From positions 496,001 to 560,000 of the forward strand of contig NZ_JAUSUH010000003.1 of NCBI RefSeq assembly GCF_030813595.1: a DNA stretch of 64,000 bases, written 5' to 3'. The DNA is from Ancylobacter vacuolatus. Its GTDB lineage: Bacteria; Pseudomonadota; Alphaproteobacteria; Rhizobiales; Xanthobacteraceae. The position numbers and the translations under genes were made by a program. Below the pieces are notes generated by a model, which was not told where the DNA came from, made no database searches, and worked only from the letters and a program-made list of their open reading frames with translations. This document shows, piece after piece, positions 54,044 to 63,490 of the stretch. The first letter of the stretch is position 1. Every line of letters starts with the position of its first letter.

Positions 54044-54811
54044 ATGACCCGCGCTCCCGACCATTCTACCGCCGAACCCTATGATTTCCGTGCCCAGCGG
54101 CTCTTCGTCGACGATGCGCTCACCGAGGGCGCGTGCGTCAGTCTTGACCGCGACCGGGCGCATTATGTCTCCGACGTGATCCGGCTGGCGGTGGGCGAGC
54201 ACCTCCATCTGTTCAATGGACGCGACGGCGAATGGCGCGCGGTGCGCGAGGCGGGTGGGCGGCGCGACGTGCTGCTGCGCTGCGAGGCCCTGTTGCGGCG
54301 CCAGACCCCGCCGCCCGACCTCGACTATGTGTTCGCCCCGCTCAAGCATGCGCGGCTCGACTATATGGTGCAGAAGGCGGTGGAAATGGGCGCCGGCCGG
54401 CTGGTGCCTGTGATGACCCGCCGCACCCAGGCGACGCGCGTCAACACCGAGCGCATGCGCGCCAATGTGATCGAGGCGGCCGAGCAATGCGGCATCCTCA
54501 CCCCGCCGCAGGTTCTGGAGCCGGTCACGCTGCCGCGCTGGCTTGCCGATCTGCCGCCCGAGCGGGTGTTGGTGTTCTGCGACGAGGCGGCGCCGCAATC
54601 CGACCCGCTCGCGCCCCTGCGCGCCGCCATCGCCGGCCCGCTCGCCGTGCTGATCGGCCCCGAGGGCGGCTTTGCCGACGAGGAGCGGCGCCTGCTGGCC
54701 ACCCGTCCGGGCGCCCTGGTGCTTTCGCTCGGCCCGCGCATCTTGCGCGCCGACACCGCCGCCGTGGCGGCCCTCGCTTTGGTGGAAGCGGCCCGGCAGG
54801 CCGCGCGCTGA
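54044..54811 (+). CDS. rsmE: 16S rRNA m3U1498 methyltransferase
   Basis: 255 residues from the ATG at 54044. SPOUT methyltransferase with a PUA-like N-terminal domain (QRLFVDDALTEGACVSLDRD), and the knot residues VLIGPEGGFADEERRLL and LSLGPRILRADTAAVAAL near the end. It methylates U1498 in 16S rRNA. Divergent from the ubiA-side genes and not in an operon with its neighbours. Confidence 0.93.
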   Translation: MTRAPDHSTAEPYDFRAQRLFVDDALTEGACVSLDRDRAHYVSDVIRLAVGEHLHLFNGRDGEWRAVREAGGRRDVLLRCEALLRRQTPPPDLDYVFAPLKHARLDYMVQKAVEMGAGRLVPVMTRRTQATRVNTERMRANVIEAAEQCGILTPPQVLEPVTLPRWLADLPPERVLVFCDEAAPQSDPLAPLRAAIAGPLAVLIGPEGGFADEERRLLATRPGALVLSLGPRILRADTAAVAALALVEAARQAAR

Positions 54812-54846
54812 GCGTGCCGGCCACGCCCCCCCGTGATGGACGTCAC

Positions 54847-54975
54847 GCGGAAGACCCATGTCACTTTTCAACAAATAAATAGAACACATCGTTTCTATTA
54901 GAATAAATACACATTATATTCTCTTTTACTCGCGATTTTGAAAGGTCACATTACAGTCTTACTTTTCCATCATCC
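54847..54975. other. AT-rich intergenic island
   Basis: About 110 bases of strongly A/T-rich sequence in a very GC-rich genome, between rsmE and the carboxylate-amine ligase gene. It contains an inverted repeat AATAGAA (54875-54881) / TTCTATT (54890-54896). No gene fits. It may be the promoter region of the next gene or a horizontally acquired scrap. Confidence 0.55.
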
Positions 54976-55060
54976 CTCACCCCGCCGCTAAGCGAGCCGA
55001 TTCTGCGTCGGCTAAGCTGCGATGCGACGCGCGATCTGGAATGAATGCGGGGAGGATGCC

Positions 55061-56194
55061 ATGTCCGGGGCCAGCACGGATGACTACCGCATCGGCATCG
55101 AGGAAGAGTATTTCATCGTCGAGAAGACCAGCAAGAGCCCCCTGCGGCGGATGCCGACCGCCTATATGGGCTCGGTGCGCGAGGCGCTCGGCCCGGGCGT
55201 GAGCGGCGAGAGGCTGCACGCGCAGATCGAAGTGATGACCCGCCCGCACCGCTCCGCCGCCGAGGCGCGCGGGGAACTGCACGGGCTGCGCCGCAGCCTC
55301 GCCGAGGTAAGCGCGGGTTTCGACCTCGCCTTCATCGCCGCCGGAACCCACCCCACCGCCAGCTGGCAGAGCGGCAAGCGCCCGCAGACCCAGCGCGATG
55401 AGGGGCTGATGCACGATCTGCAGATGCCCGGCGAGCGCAACCTGCTCTGCGGCATGCATGTACATGTGGAACTGCCCGATGCCGACCAGCGCATCGACGT
55501 GATGCGCCGCATCCTCCCCTATCTCCCGGTCTTCGTGGCGCTTTCCACCTCCTCGCCTTTCTGGGAGTCCCGGCGCACCGGCCTGATGGGCTATCGCCTC
55601 GCCGCCTATGACGAACTGCCTCGCACCGGCCTGCCGGAGCTGTTCGAGAGCGCGAAGGACTATAAGGACTATATCGACGCGCTGGTGGCGGCGCGGGCGA
55701 TCCGCGATTCGAGCTATGTGTGGTGGACCATCCGTCCCTCGGAGAAGCAGCCGACGCTGGAGCTGCGCGCCCCCGACAGCTGCACCCGGGTGGAAGATTC
55801 GGTCGCCATCGCCGCGTTGTACCGGGCCTTGGTGCGCCATCTCGTGCGCAACCCGAAGCTCAACGCCGGAATCGACGCGGTCGACCGCGCCATCGCGGTG
55901 GAGAATAAATGGCGCGCCCAGCGCTACGGCATCCATGGCAGCTTCGTCGACCGCCACACCCGCGAGGCCGTTCCGGTGGCGCAGGCGGTGGACAGCCTGA
56001 TCGACCAGCTGACCGATGATGCCGACGCGCTCGGCGGGCGGGCGGAGCTGGAACATCTGCGCACCATCATCAGTGGCGGCACCAGCGCCGATATCCAGAT
56101 CGCCGTCTATCAGGAGGCCGCCCACCGCACCGGAAACCGCAATGAGGGGTTGGGCGCGGTGAAGACCTGGCTCAGTCACGCTTCGGCGCAGTAG
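55061..56194 (+). CDS. YbdK-type carboxylate-amine ligase (GCS2 family)
   Basis: 377 residues from the ATG at 55061, preceded by GGGGAGG at five bases. Family marks are [38 protein letters not shown] and the C-terminal [20 protein letters not shown]. YbdK proteins join a carboxylate to an amine with ATP and have weak glutamate-cysteine ligase activity in E. coli. The real substrate is unknown. It lies 149 bases ahead of a true glutamate-cysteine ligase. Confidence 0.85.
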   Translation: MSGASTDDYRIGIEEEYFIVEKTSKSPLRRMPTAYMGSVREALGPGVSGERLHAQIEVMTRPHRSAAEARGELHGLRRSLAEVSAGFDLAFIAAGTHPTASWQSGKRPQTQRDEGLMHDLQMPGERNLLCGMHVHVELPDADQRIDVMRRILPYLPVFVALSTSSPFWESRRTGLMGYRLAAYDELPRTGLPELFESAKDYKDYIDALVAARAIRDSSYVWWTIRPSEKQPTLELRAPDSCTRVEDSVAIAALYRALVRHLVRNPKLNAGIDAVDRAIAVENKWRAQRYGIHGSFVDRHTREAVPVAQAVDSLIDQLTDDADALGGRAELEHLRTIISGGTSADIQIAVYQEAAHRTGNRNEGLGAVKTWLSHASAQ

Positions 56195-56343
56195 AGGGCG
56201 CGGCGCTGGAGACGCAGGGGCAAGGCGCGCGGGGGGCGGTTTGCGGCGCCGCAATCTCCATTTTCGGTCGGTAGTTACCGTGATTTGCGCCGCGCCTGCG
56301 CCTGTGTATGGTCGCGCGCCCAGCATGCCGGCCGGAGTTCCCC

Positions 56344-57714
56344 ATGGCGCGAGACCAGATCGATACGCAGCCCATCGAAAGCCGCGACGAACTCGTCGCC
56401 TGGTTTGAAGCGGGCAGCAAGGCGCCGTCGAAATTCCGCATCGGCACCGAGCATGAGAAGTTCCCCTTCACGCTGAAGGGCCATGAGCCGGTGCCCTATG
56501 AGGGCGCGAACGGCATCCGCGCTTTGCTGGAAGGCATGCAGGCGCTGAACTGCTGGGAACCGATCATGGAGGGCGAGACCATCATCGGCCTCGCCGACAC
56601 GGTCGGCGGCGGGGCGATCTCGCTGGAGCCGGGCGGGCAGTTCGAACTGTCAGGCGCGCCGCTCATCACCATTCACGAGACCTGCGCCGAGGTGAACAGT
56701 CATCTCGACCAGGTGCGCGAGGTGGCGACGCCGCTGGGCTTCGGCTTCCTCGGCCTTGGCATGAGCCCGAAATGGACGCTGGCGGAGACGCCCGTGATGC
56801 CCAAGGGCCGCTACAAGATCATGTCGAACTACATGCCGAAGGTTGGCTCACACGGCCTCGACATGATGTTCCGCACCTGCACCGTGCAGGTGAACCTCGA
56901 TTTCGCCTCCGAAGCCGACATGGTGAAGAAGCTGCGCGTCGGCCTCGCGCTGCAGCCGGTGGCCACCGCGCTGTTCGCCAATTCGCCCTTCACCGAAGGC
57001 AAGCCCAACGGCTTCCTCTCCTTCCGCTCGGAAATCTGGCGCGACACCGACAATAACCGCGCCGGCATGCTGCCCTTCGCCTTCGAGGACGGCATGGGCT
57101 TCGAGGCTTACGTCGACTACGCACTCGACGTGCCGATGTATTTCATCAAGCGCGGCGACACCTATATCGACGTCGCCGGATCCTCCTTCCGCGACCTGCT
57201 CGCCGGCCGGCATCCGGCCGTGCCGGGCGAGACCGCCACCGTCTCCGACTGGGCCAACCACCTCTCCACCATCTTTCCCGAAGTGCGGCTGAAGCGTTAC
57301 CTCGAAATGCGCGGCGCCGATGGCGGCTCGTGGCGCAATCTCTGTGCCCTGCCCGCGCTGTGGACCGGGCTCTATTACGACACCACCAGCCTCGACGCCG
57401 CCTGGGATCTCGCCAAGGACTGGAGCGCAGAGGAGCGTCAGAAGCTGCGCGACGACGTGCCCCGCCTCGGCTTCAAGGCGGAGATCGCCGGCCGTTCGAT
57501 GCTGGATCTGGCGCGCGAGGTGGTCGAGATCGCCCGCGCCGGGCTCAAGCGCCGCGACTATCGCGACAGCCAGGGCCGCGACGAGAGCCGCTTCCTGAAG
57601 CCGCTGGACGACAGCCTCGCCACCGGCCAGACCCCGGCCGAGCGACTGCTGGCACGCTATGAGGGCGCGTGGAACCGCTCGGTCGAGCCGGTATTCGTCG
57701 AGGATGCCTATTGA
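56344..57714 (+). CDS. gshA: Glutamate-cysteine ligase, plant/alphaproteobacterial type
   Basis: 456 residues from the ATG at 56344. Marks of the class include [51 protein letters not shown], and [20 protein letters not shown]. It makes gamma-glutamylcysteine, the first step of glutathione synthesis. It ends 22 bases from the convergent LysR gene. In Sinorhizobium the LysR protein LsrB activates gshA, which gives this neighbourhood meaning. Confidence 0.93.
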   Translation: MARDQIDTQPIESRDELVAWFEAGSKAPSKFRIGTEHEKFPFTLKGHEPVPYEGANGIRALLEGMQALNCWEPIMEGETIIGLADTVGGGAISLEPGGQFELSGAPLITIHETCAEVNSHLDQVREVATPLGFGFLGLGMSPKWTLAETPVMPKGRYKIMSNYMPKVGSHGLDMMFRTCTVQVNLDFASEADMVKKLRVGLALQPVATALFANSPFTEGKPNGFLSFRSEIWRDTDNNRAGMLPFAFEDGMGFEAYVDYALDVPMYFIKRGDTYIDVAGSSFRDLLAGRHPAVPGETATVSDWANHLSTIFPEVRLKRYLEMRGADGGSWRNLCALPALWTGLYYDTTSLDAAWDLAKDWSAEERQKLRDDVPRLGFKAEIAGRSMLDLAREVVEIARAGLKRRDYRDSQGRDESRFLKPLDDSLATGQTPAERLLARYEGAWNRSVEPVFVEDAY

Positions 57715-57736
57715 GGCGCGGACGCGCGGAGAGAAG

Positions 57737-58621
57737 TCACTCCGCCGCGATCGCCGCGTCGGAGATGTTGTCGAGCCCCTGCACGATGTGATGGGCCAGC
57801 GCGTCGGCGAGCGGCGAGGCTTCGTGCCGGTTGCGCAGCAGGCCGATGCGGCAGGGCGCCAGCGTCGGGAAACCATCGGAGGGTCCCAGCACCCGCATGC
57901 CGGGGCGCAGGCCCGATTCCGGCAGCACGGAAATGGCAAGCCCGGCCAGCACCGCCGCCGAGACCGCGGTCGAATTGGACGAGGTGTAGAGGATACGGAA
58001 CGGCCGGTCGGCGGACTGCAGCATCGAGATCGCCTCCTGCCGCCAGTTGCAGGTCTGCCGCCCCAATGCCAGCGGCACCGGGGTTTCCAGATGCAGCGAA
58101 TGACGGGTGGAGCCGACCCAGAGCAATTGCTCGCGGCGGATGATCTCGGTCTCGCGGTTCATCGTCTCGCAATCGGTGATGATGGCGAGGTCGAGATCGC
58201 CGGTATCGATGCGGTCGATGAGATCGGTCGAGGGATCGCACACCACGGTCAGCTCGACATTGGGATGGGTGGCGGAAAACCGCGCCATGATCTCGGGGAG
58301 ATAGCGGTCGGCATAGTCGTCCGGCACGCCGAGCCGCACCCGGCCAGACAATTCCGCCGAGGCGAGGCTGGCCATCGCCTCGATGTTCAGCTTGACGATG
58401 CGGCGGGCATAATCCAGCAGCCGGTCGCCCTCGTCGGTGAGGCGTGAGGCGCGCCCGTCGCGGGCGAAGATGGCGCGGCCGACCCGCTCCTCTAGCCGCT
58501 TCATCTGCATCGACACCGCCGACTGGGTCTTGTGCACCACTTCAGCGGCTTTCGTGAAACTGCCCGTTTCAGCGATTGCGATGAATGTTCTTAATTGATC
58601 AATGTCCAGCAACACGCTCAT
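57737..58621 (-). CDS. LysR-family regulator, LsrB/VtlR-like
   Basis: 294 residues. Winged helix at 5-65 (LDIDQLRTFIAIAETGSFTK, VHKTQSAVSMQMKRLEER), effector domain from about 90. Cys at 128, 151, 191 and 267, of interest because LsrB is redox-sensitive through cysteines, but I cannot align them here. Both neighbours fit the LsrB/VtlR theme: gshA on one side and a divergent DUF1127 gene on the other. The family call is inference from style and context. Confidence 0.82.
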   Translation of the reverse strand: MSVLLDIDQLRTFIAIAETGSFTKAAEVVHKTQSAVSMQMKRLEERVGRAIFARDGRASRLTDEGDRLLDYARRIVKLNIEAMASLASAELSGRVRLGVPDDYADRYLPEIMARFSATHPNVELTVVCDPSTDLIDRIDTGDLDLAIITDCETMNRETEIIRREQLLWVGSTRHSLHLETPVPLALGRQTCNWRQEAISMLQSADRPFRILYTSSNSTAVSAAVLAGLAISVLPESGLRPGMRVLGPSDGFPTLAPCRIGLLRNRHEASPLADALAHHIVQGLDNISDAAIAAE

Positions 58622-58641
58622 CGGAGCCCTCACGACGGCCT

Positions 58642-58656
58642 ATCATCAACGATGAT
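58642..58656. promoter_or_regulatory. Candidate operator in the LysR/DUF1127 divergent region
   Basis: ATCATC (58642-58647) and GATGAT (58651-58656) form a mirror pair with three bases between. Further TGATC/GATCA copies follow to about 58672. The region of 190 bases lies between the divergent LysR and DUF1127 starts, where LysR proteins usually bind. Confidence 0.4.
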
Positions 58657-58814
58657 CATATCAGCGATCATAAACATTCGCTAGTGTGATTGATTGCCGT
58701 CCTTCATAACGATCCCGCCGCGAACGGATGATGTCGATATCGGGTGGCCCCAGCGCCTGCCCGCGATCAGAAAGCCCAACGTCGTCGCTGCGCGGCCGGC
58801 ACATGGAGGATACG

Positions 58815-59228
58815 ATGTCGTATGTTGGCGAAGTTCGGAGAACCGCGTTCTCCTCGTTCGGTACCGCGGCGAGCGGTCTGCTGATCGCCGTTGTCATGGG
58901 TTCCATCCATTTCATCAAGGCGGTCGCCCGCCGGCGCCATCTCGCCCAGCTTGGCGGGTTCGACGAGCGCATGCTGCGTGACATCGGCCTCACCCGTGGC
59001 GATCTGCTCGACGCCTCGTCCGGCCCGCTCTGGCAGGACCCGACCGCCCTGCTCGTGGTGCGTGCGGTGGAACGCCGCGCCGCCCGCCGCATGACCATGC
59101 GCGAGGCGCTCCGCGAGGCCGCCCGTCAGGATGCGGCGCAGAACGCGCGTCTGGAATCCCGCCGCGACGGCGCCGCCGGCCATACGCCTGTCACCCCGCG
59201 CCGCGACGATACCGTCTCCTGCGGCTGA
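58815..59228 (+). CDS. DUF1127 domain protein
   Basis: 137 residues from the ATG at 58815, chosen for GGAGG five bases upstream. The DUF1127 core is at about residues 30-75 (RRRHLAQLGGFDERMLRDIG followed by LTRGDL), where the Arg-rich helix and the DIGL motif are typical. Most members are only about 50-70 residues; here there is an extra charged helical tail (ERRAARRMTMREALREAARQ). In related bacteria such proteins take part in RNA handling and are controlled by VtlR-type LysR proteins. Confidence 0.83.
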   Translation: MSYVGEVRRTAFSSFGTAASGLLIAVVMGSIHFIKAVARRRHLAQLGGFDERMLRDIGLTRGDLLDASSGPLWQDPTALLVVRAVERRAARRMTMREALREAARQDAAQNARLESRRDGAAGHTPVTPRRDDTVSCG

Positions 59229-59308
59229 CCATGCCCGCTTCTCTTTCGCGGCCACACCCGGCCGACCGAGTCTACGGCGACATCGACCCCCTCGTGTCGC
59301 CGACTTGA

Positions 59309-59339
59309 AGCCCGCTGGTTCGTCCAGCGGGCTTTTTTT
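59309..59339 (+). terminator. Rho-independent terminator of the DUF1127 gene
   Basis: A perfect 10-bp stem (AGCCCGCTGG at 59309-59318 and CCAGCGGGCT at 59324-59333, five-base loop) ends in a T-run to 59339, 80 bases past the DUF1127 stop. The clearest intrinsic terminator of the window. Confidence 0.9.
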
Positions 59340-59481
59340 CTGCCTGCACGCCGCAGCATCGGCCGCTCCCGTGCTTGCGAAAGCGAAATCCCGTCCTTGC
59401 ACCGGCGGGGATGCACGCCCGCGCCGTCCGGTCCATATGGAGAGCGCCGGCGCGATGCCGGAGATAAGGGGACCCTCTCCC

Positions 59482-60543
59482 ATGGCACAGCTTCTTGAAC
59501 TCGGCCTCGACACTTTCGGCGACGTCACGTCAGGCGCCGACGGCCGGCCGCTCTCCCACGCGCAGGTGATCCGCGATCTGGTGGAGGAAGCGGTGCTGGC
59601 CGATGAGGTCGGCATCGATTTCATCGGCGTGGGCGAGCATCATCGCGACGATTTCGCCGTCTCGGCACCCGAGGTGGTGCTGGCGGGCATCGCCACGCGC
59701 ACAAAGCGCATCCGCCTCGGCTCGGCGGTGACGGTGCTGTCCTCCGACGATCCGATCCGCGTGTTCCAGCGCTTCGCCACGGTGGACGCGCTGTCGAACG
59801 GGCGGGCGGAGGTCATTCTCGGGCGCGGCTCCTTCACCGAATCCTTCCCGCTGTTCGGTTTCGACCTGAAGGACTATGAGGCGCTGTTCACCGAGAAGCT
59901 CGATTTGTTCGCCGCGCTGCTGCGCGACAACGCTTCGCCGGAGGGCGTCAGCTGGCAGGGCGATCTGCGCCCGCCGCTCTCTCGCCAGCATGTCTATCCG
60001 CTGGTCGAATCCGGCACGCTGAAGACCTGGATCGGGGTGGGCGGCTCGCCGGAATCGGTGGTGCGGGCGGCGCGCTACGGCCTGCCAATGATGCTCGCCA
60101 TCATTGGCGGCAACCCGGCCCGCTTCGCTCCCTATGTCGAGCTCTACCACAAGGCGGTGGGCCAGCTCGGCGGCGCGGTGCAGCCGATCGGCGTGCATTC
60201 GCACGGCTATGTCGCCGAGACGGACGAGGCGGCGCGCGAGGAGTTCTATGCCGACTACAAGCGCATGCATGACCGCATCGGCGCCGAGCGCGGCTGGCCG
60301 CCCTATGGCCGCGACGCCTTCGCGCGCGAGATCGAGCACGGCTCGCTCTATCTTGGATCGCCGGAAACCGTGGCACGCAAGATCGCCAAGACGGCGACGA
60401 CGCTCGGCCTCCAGCGCTTCGACCTGAAATACAGCGCCGGCCCGCTTTCCCACGCGCGGATGATGCGCGCCATCGAGCTCTACGGCACCAAAGTGATCCC
60501 GCGCGTGCGGGAGATTCTGGCCGAGGAGAAGGTCGAGGCGTAG
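59482..60543 (+). CDS. LLM-class flavin-dependent oxidoreductase
   Basis: 353 residues from the ATG at 59482 (AAGGGGA upstream); the frame is open much further upstream but crosses the terminator. Luciferase-like barrel: LELGLDTFGDVTSG, FIGVGEHHRDDFAVSAPEVV, RIRLGSAVTVLSSDDPIRVF, ALSNGRAEVILGRGSFTE. Such enzymes use FMN to oxidise small molecules; no substrate clue. It stands alone between a terminator and a palindromic repeat. Confidence 0.87.
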   Translation: MAQLLELGLDTFGDVTSGADGRPLSHAQVIRDLVEEAVLADEVGIDFIGVGEHHRDDFAVSAPEVVLAGIATRTKRIRLGSAVTVLSSDDPIRVFQRFATVDALSNGRAEVILGRGSFTESFPLFGFDLKDYEALFTEKLDLFAALLRDNASPEGVSWQGDLRPPLSRQHVYPLVESGTLKTWIGVGGSPESVVRAARYGLPMMLAIIGGNPARFAPYVELYHKAVGQLGGAVQPIGVHSHGYVAETDEAAREEFYADYKRMHDRIGAERGWPPYGRDAFAREIEHGSLYLGSPETVARKIAKTATTLGLQRFDLKYSAGPLSHARMMRAIELYGTKVIPRVREILAEEKVEA

Positions 60544-60602
60544 GCGACGCGACCTTTCAAAACGTCCTGCTGGGCGGCCGCCGGCCGATCCGGCAGGACG
60601 CC

Positions 60603-60693
60603 GTCATCCCCGGGCTTGGCCCGGGGATCCATGACTCACTCCATGACTCATCAACCAAAGACATGGATGCCCGGGGCCAAGCCCGGGCATGAC
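60603..60693. repeat. Long imperfect palindromic intergenic repeat
   Basis: Arms at 60603-60633 and 60662-60693 are nearly exact mirror images over about 31 bases, reading GTCATCCCCGGGCTTGGCCC on one side. Each arm also holds an internal CCCGGGC-TTGG-CCCGGG type hairpin. Located between the convergent LLM and glutamine-synthetase-like genes. The style is that of repeated extragenic palindromes widespread in Rhizobiales, which also act as bidirectional terminators. Confidence 0.75.
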
Positions 60694-60712
60694 GCTGTAC
60701 TGCCGCAGAGCC

Positions 60713-62113
60713 TCACACGTTCAGCAGCAGATATTCCCGCTCCCAGGGCGAGATCACCCGCATGAAGGTGTCGAACTCGGTCTGCTTCACCGCCGTATAG
60801 GTCTTCACGAAGGACGGCCCCAGAACGGTGGCGATCTCCTCGGAATGCTGCATCGCCGCCACGGCTTCGAGCAGGCCGCGCGGCAGCTCGAAGTCGAGGC
60901 CCTTGGCGTCGGCTTCCAGCGGCTCGGTCGGGCGCAGCCCTTCCACCATGCCGAGATAGCCGCAGGCGAGCGAGGCGGCGATGACGAGATAGGGGTTGGC
61001 GTCGGAGGACGGCACCCGGTTCTCCACCCGCCGCGCCGCCGGCGAGGAGGGCGGAATGCGCAGGCCGGCGGTGCGGTTGTCATAGCCCCACTGCACGTTG
61101 ATCGGCGCCATCGAATCGCGCGTCAACCGGCGATACGAGTTCACGTAAGGCGCGAGGATCGACATCACGGCCGGCAGATAGCGCTGCTGGCCGGCGATGA
61201 AGGAGAAGAACTCCGGCGTCGGGTCGCCATCGGCGTCGGAGAAGATGTTCTTGCCCGTCTCGCCGTCGACGATGGACTGGTGGATATGCATGGCCGAGCC
61301 CGGCTCGTCGGCGATCGGCTTGGCCATGAAGGTGGCGTAGATCTTGTGCTGCAGCGCCGCCTCGCGGATCGTACGCTTGAACAGATACACCTGATCGGCG
61401 AGCACGATGGGGTCGCCGTGCAGAAGGTTGATTTCCATCTGCGCCGCGCCGTCCTCATGGATCAGCGTGTCGATCTCCAAGCCCTGCGCCTCGGAATAAT
61501 CGTACATGTCCTCGAACAGGGCGTCGAACTCGTTCACCGCCTGGATCGAATAGGACTGGCGACCGATTTCCGGCCGGCCCGAGCGGCCGATCGGCGGCTT
61601 GAGCGGATAGTCGGCGTCGATGTTGGGCTCGACCAGATAGAACTCGATCTCCGGCGCCACCACGGCCTTCCAGCCCTTCTTGGCGTAGAGATCGACCACG
61701 TTCTTCAGCACCTGCCGCGGCGCCAGTTCCACCGGGCGCCCGTCGCGGTGATAGGCGTCGTGGATGATCTGGGCAGTGGGGTCCTGCGCCCAGGGCACGA
61801 TGGCGAGGGTGGAGAAGTCCGGCTCCATCACCAGGTCACTGTCCACCACCACCGAATCGACGAGGTTGTCGTAAGGGGGGTAGTCACCGGAAATGGTCTG
61901 GAAGAACACGCTGAGTGGCAGGTTCATCGTCGGACCGGAGAGGAATTTGGACACCGGCATGATCTTGCCGCGCCCCACCCCGGCAAGGTCCGGGACGGCG
62001 CATTCGATCTCGGTGATGCCGCGCGCGGCCATCCATGCCTTCGCCTCGGCGAGGGACGCGACACCGCGGGGATTGTCGACCGCGTCCTTGTCGGAACGCT
62101 TCTTCTTGGCCAT
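60713..62113 (-). CDS. Glutamine synthetase family protein, probable gamma-glutamylpolyamine synthetase
   Basis: 466 residues. N-terminal beta-Grasp and catalytic GS domain: metal Glu in VVAPEIEFYLVEP, EDGAAQMEINLLHGDP, HIHQSIVDGETGKNIF, ATP loop NRVPSSDANPYLVIAASLAC. The sequence style is that of PuuA/GlnA-like ligases and not of the nitrogen-assimilating GlnA (no adenylylation Tyr region seen). It is divergent from a polyamine-type ABC transporter, so putrescine or another amine is the likely acceptor of glutamate. Inference from context. Confidence 0.83.
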   Translation of the reverse strand: MAKKKRSDKDAVDNPRGVASLAEAKAWMAARGITEIECAVPDLAGVGRGKIMPVSKFLSGPTMNLPLSVFFQTISGDYPPYDNLVDSVVVDSDLVMEPDFSTLAIVPWAQDPTAQIIHDAYHRDGRPVELAPRQVLKNVVDLYAKKGWKAVVAPEIEFYLVEPNIDADYPLKPPIGRSGRPEIGRQSYSIQAVNEFDALFEDMYDYSEAQGLEIDTLIHEDGAAQMEINLLHGDPIVLADQVYLFKRTIREAALQHKIYATFMAKPIADEPGSAMHIHQSIVDGETGKNIFSDADGDPTPEFFSFIAGQQRYLPAVMSILAPYVNSYRRLTRDSMAPINVQWGYDNRTAGLRIPPSSPAARRVENRVPSSDANPYLVIAASLACGYLGMVEGLRPTEPLEADAKGLDFELPRGLLEAVAAMQHSEEIATVLGPSFVKTYTAVKQTEFDTFMRVISPWEREYLLLNV

Positions 62114-62304
62114 GATTGCCTTCCTGATGCGCTTTCTGCGCCGTCAGAGGCAATCACGCCCCGCTTATGGCCGTCAAGGCGGCGCCGCGTCGCCACCTTT
62201 CAAGGCATGGTAAAATTGTTCGCATTCTGCCGTTGAGCCGCCGCCGGAAGACGGTTAGCGTCTACCTGCCGACATAGCCGGCGGGGGAAACGGGATCAGT
62301 CAGC

Positions 62305-63480
62305 ATGAGCACCGGCGTCACCGAGAAGACGCAGAAAACTATTGGCGGCATCCGCCGCACATTCGCTCCCTGGAACGACCCGCAGGCCGTCCCACTGATC
62401 CGGTACAAGAACGTTACCAAGCGCTTCGGCGAGTTCGTCGCCGTCGATAACCTCTCCCTCGACATCTATGAGCGCGAATTCTTCGCCCTGCTCGGCCCGT
62501 CCGGCTGCGGCAAGACCACGCTGATGCGCATGCTCGCCGGCTTCGAGGACCCGACCGAGGGCCAGATCACCCTCGCCGGGCAGGATCTCGTCGGCACGCC
62601 GCCCTACAAGCGGCAGACCAACATGATGTTTCAGTCCTATGCGCTGTTTCCGCACATGACCGTCTGGGACAATATCGCCTTCGGCCTGAAGCAGGACCGG
62701 ATGGAGAAGGGCGCGATCGACGCCCGGGTCGAGGAAATGCTCAAGCTGGTCAAGCTTGAGAAATTCGCCAAGCGCAAGCCGCACCAGCTGTCCGGCGGCC
62801 AGCGCCAGCGCGTCGCGCTCGCCCGCTCGCTGGCCAAGCGGCCCAAGGTGCTGCTGCTCGACGAGCCGCTCGGCGCGCTCGACAAGAAGCTGCGCGAGGA
62901 GACGCAGTTCGAGCTCATGGACATCCAGATGGAGCTCGGCATGACTTTCCTGATCGTCACCCACGATCAGGAAGAGGCGATGACGGTGGCCGACCGCATC
63001 GCGGTGATGAACCATGGCAAGCTGGTGCAGGTCGACCAACCGGCGGTGATCTACGAGCACCCCAATTCGCGCTATGTGGCCGATTTCGTCGGCGACGTGA
63101 ACATTCTCGACGCCACGGTCGAGACGGTCGAGCCCGGCATGGTGACGCTGCGCCCGGTGGCGGCGCCGGAGCGACGCTTCCGCATCGCCCAGGACTGCGC
63201 CGCCAAGCCCGGCGACACCGTCGCCATCGCCCTGCGGCCGGAAAAGATGCGGGTGGAACTCGACCCGCCGGCCGATACCAACGTCAATTGCGTCCAGGGC
63301 GAAATCTGGGACATCGGCTATCTCGGCGACCTCTCCATCTACCATGTCGAGCTGCCCGGCGGCGTCCGGGTCAAGGCCGCCAAGCCCAACCTCACCCGCA
63401 TGGTCGAGCGCCCCATCACCTGGGACGACAAGGTCTATGTGTACTTCTCGCCCGATGCCGGCGTGGTCCTGACGAGCTGA
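62305..63480 (+). CDS. potA: Polyamine ABC transporter ATP-binding protein
   Basis: 391 residues. Walker A GPSGCGKTT, Q loop MMFQSYALFPHMTVWDN, signature LSGGQRQRVALARSL, Walker B VLLLDEPLGALDKKLRE, switch LIVTHDQEEAMTVADRIAVM. The C-terminal TOBE domain (about 290-390) regulates the transporter. The sequence is PotA/PotG type. The permease gene begins ten bases downstream, and a gamma-glutamylpolyamine synthetase-like gene is divergent. Confidence 0.9.
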   Translation: MSTGVTEKTQKTIGGIRRTFAPWNDPQAVPLIRYKNVTKRFGEFVAVDNLSLDIYEREFFALLGPSGCGKTTLMRMLAGFEDPTEGQITLAGQDLVGTPPYKRQTNMMFQSYALFPHMTVWDNIAFGLKQDRMEKGAIDARVEEMLKLVKLEKFAKRKPHQLSGGQRQRVALARSLAKRPKVLLLDEPLGALDKKLREETQFELMDIQMELGMTFLIVTHDQEEAMTVADRIAVMNHGKLVQVDQPAVIYEHPNSRYVADFVGDVNILDATVETVEPGMVTLRPVAAPERRFRIAQDCAAKPGDTVAIALRPEKMRVELDPPADTNVNCVQGEIWDIGYLGDLSIYHVELPGGVRVKAAKPNLTRMVERPITWDDKVYVYFSPDAGVVLTS

Positions 63481-63490
63481 GGAGGCCCCC

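Noticed and set aside
59131..59481. N-terminal extension of the LLM oxidoreductase
   Set aside because: It would read through the DUF1127 end and an intrinsic terminator; the ATG at 59482 has a good ribosome site.
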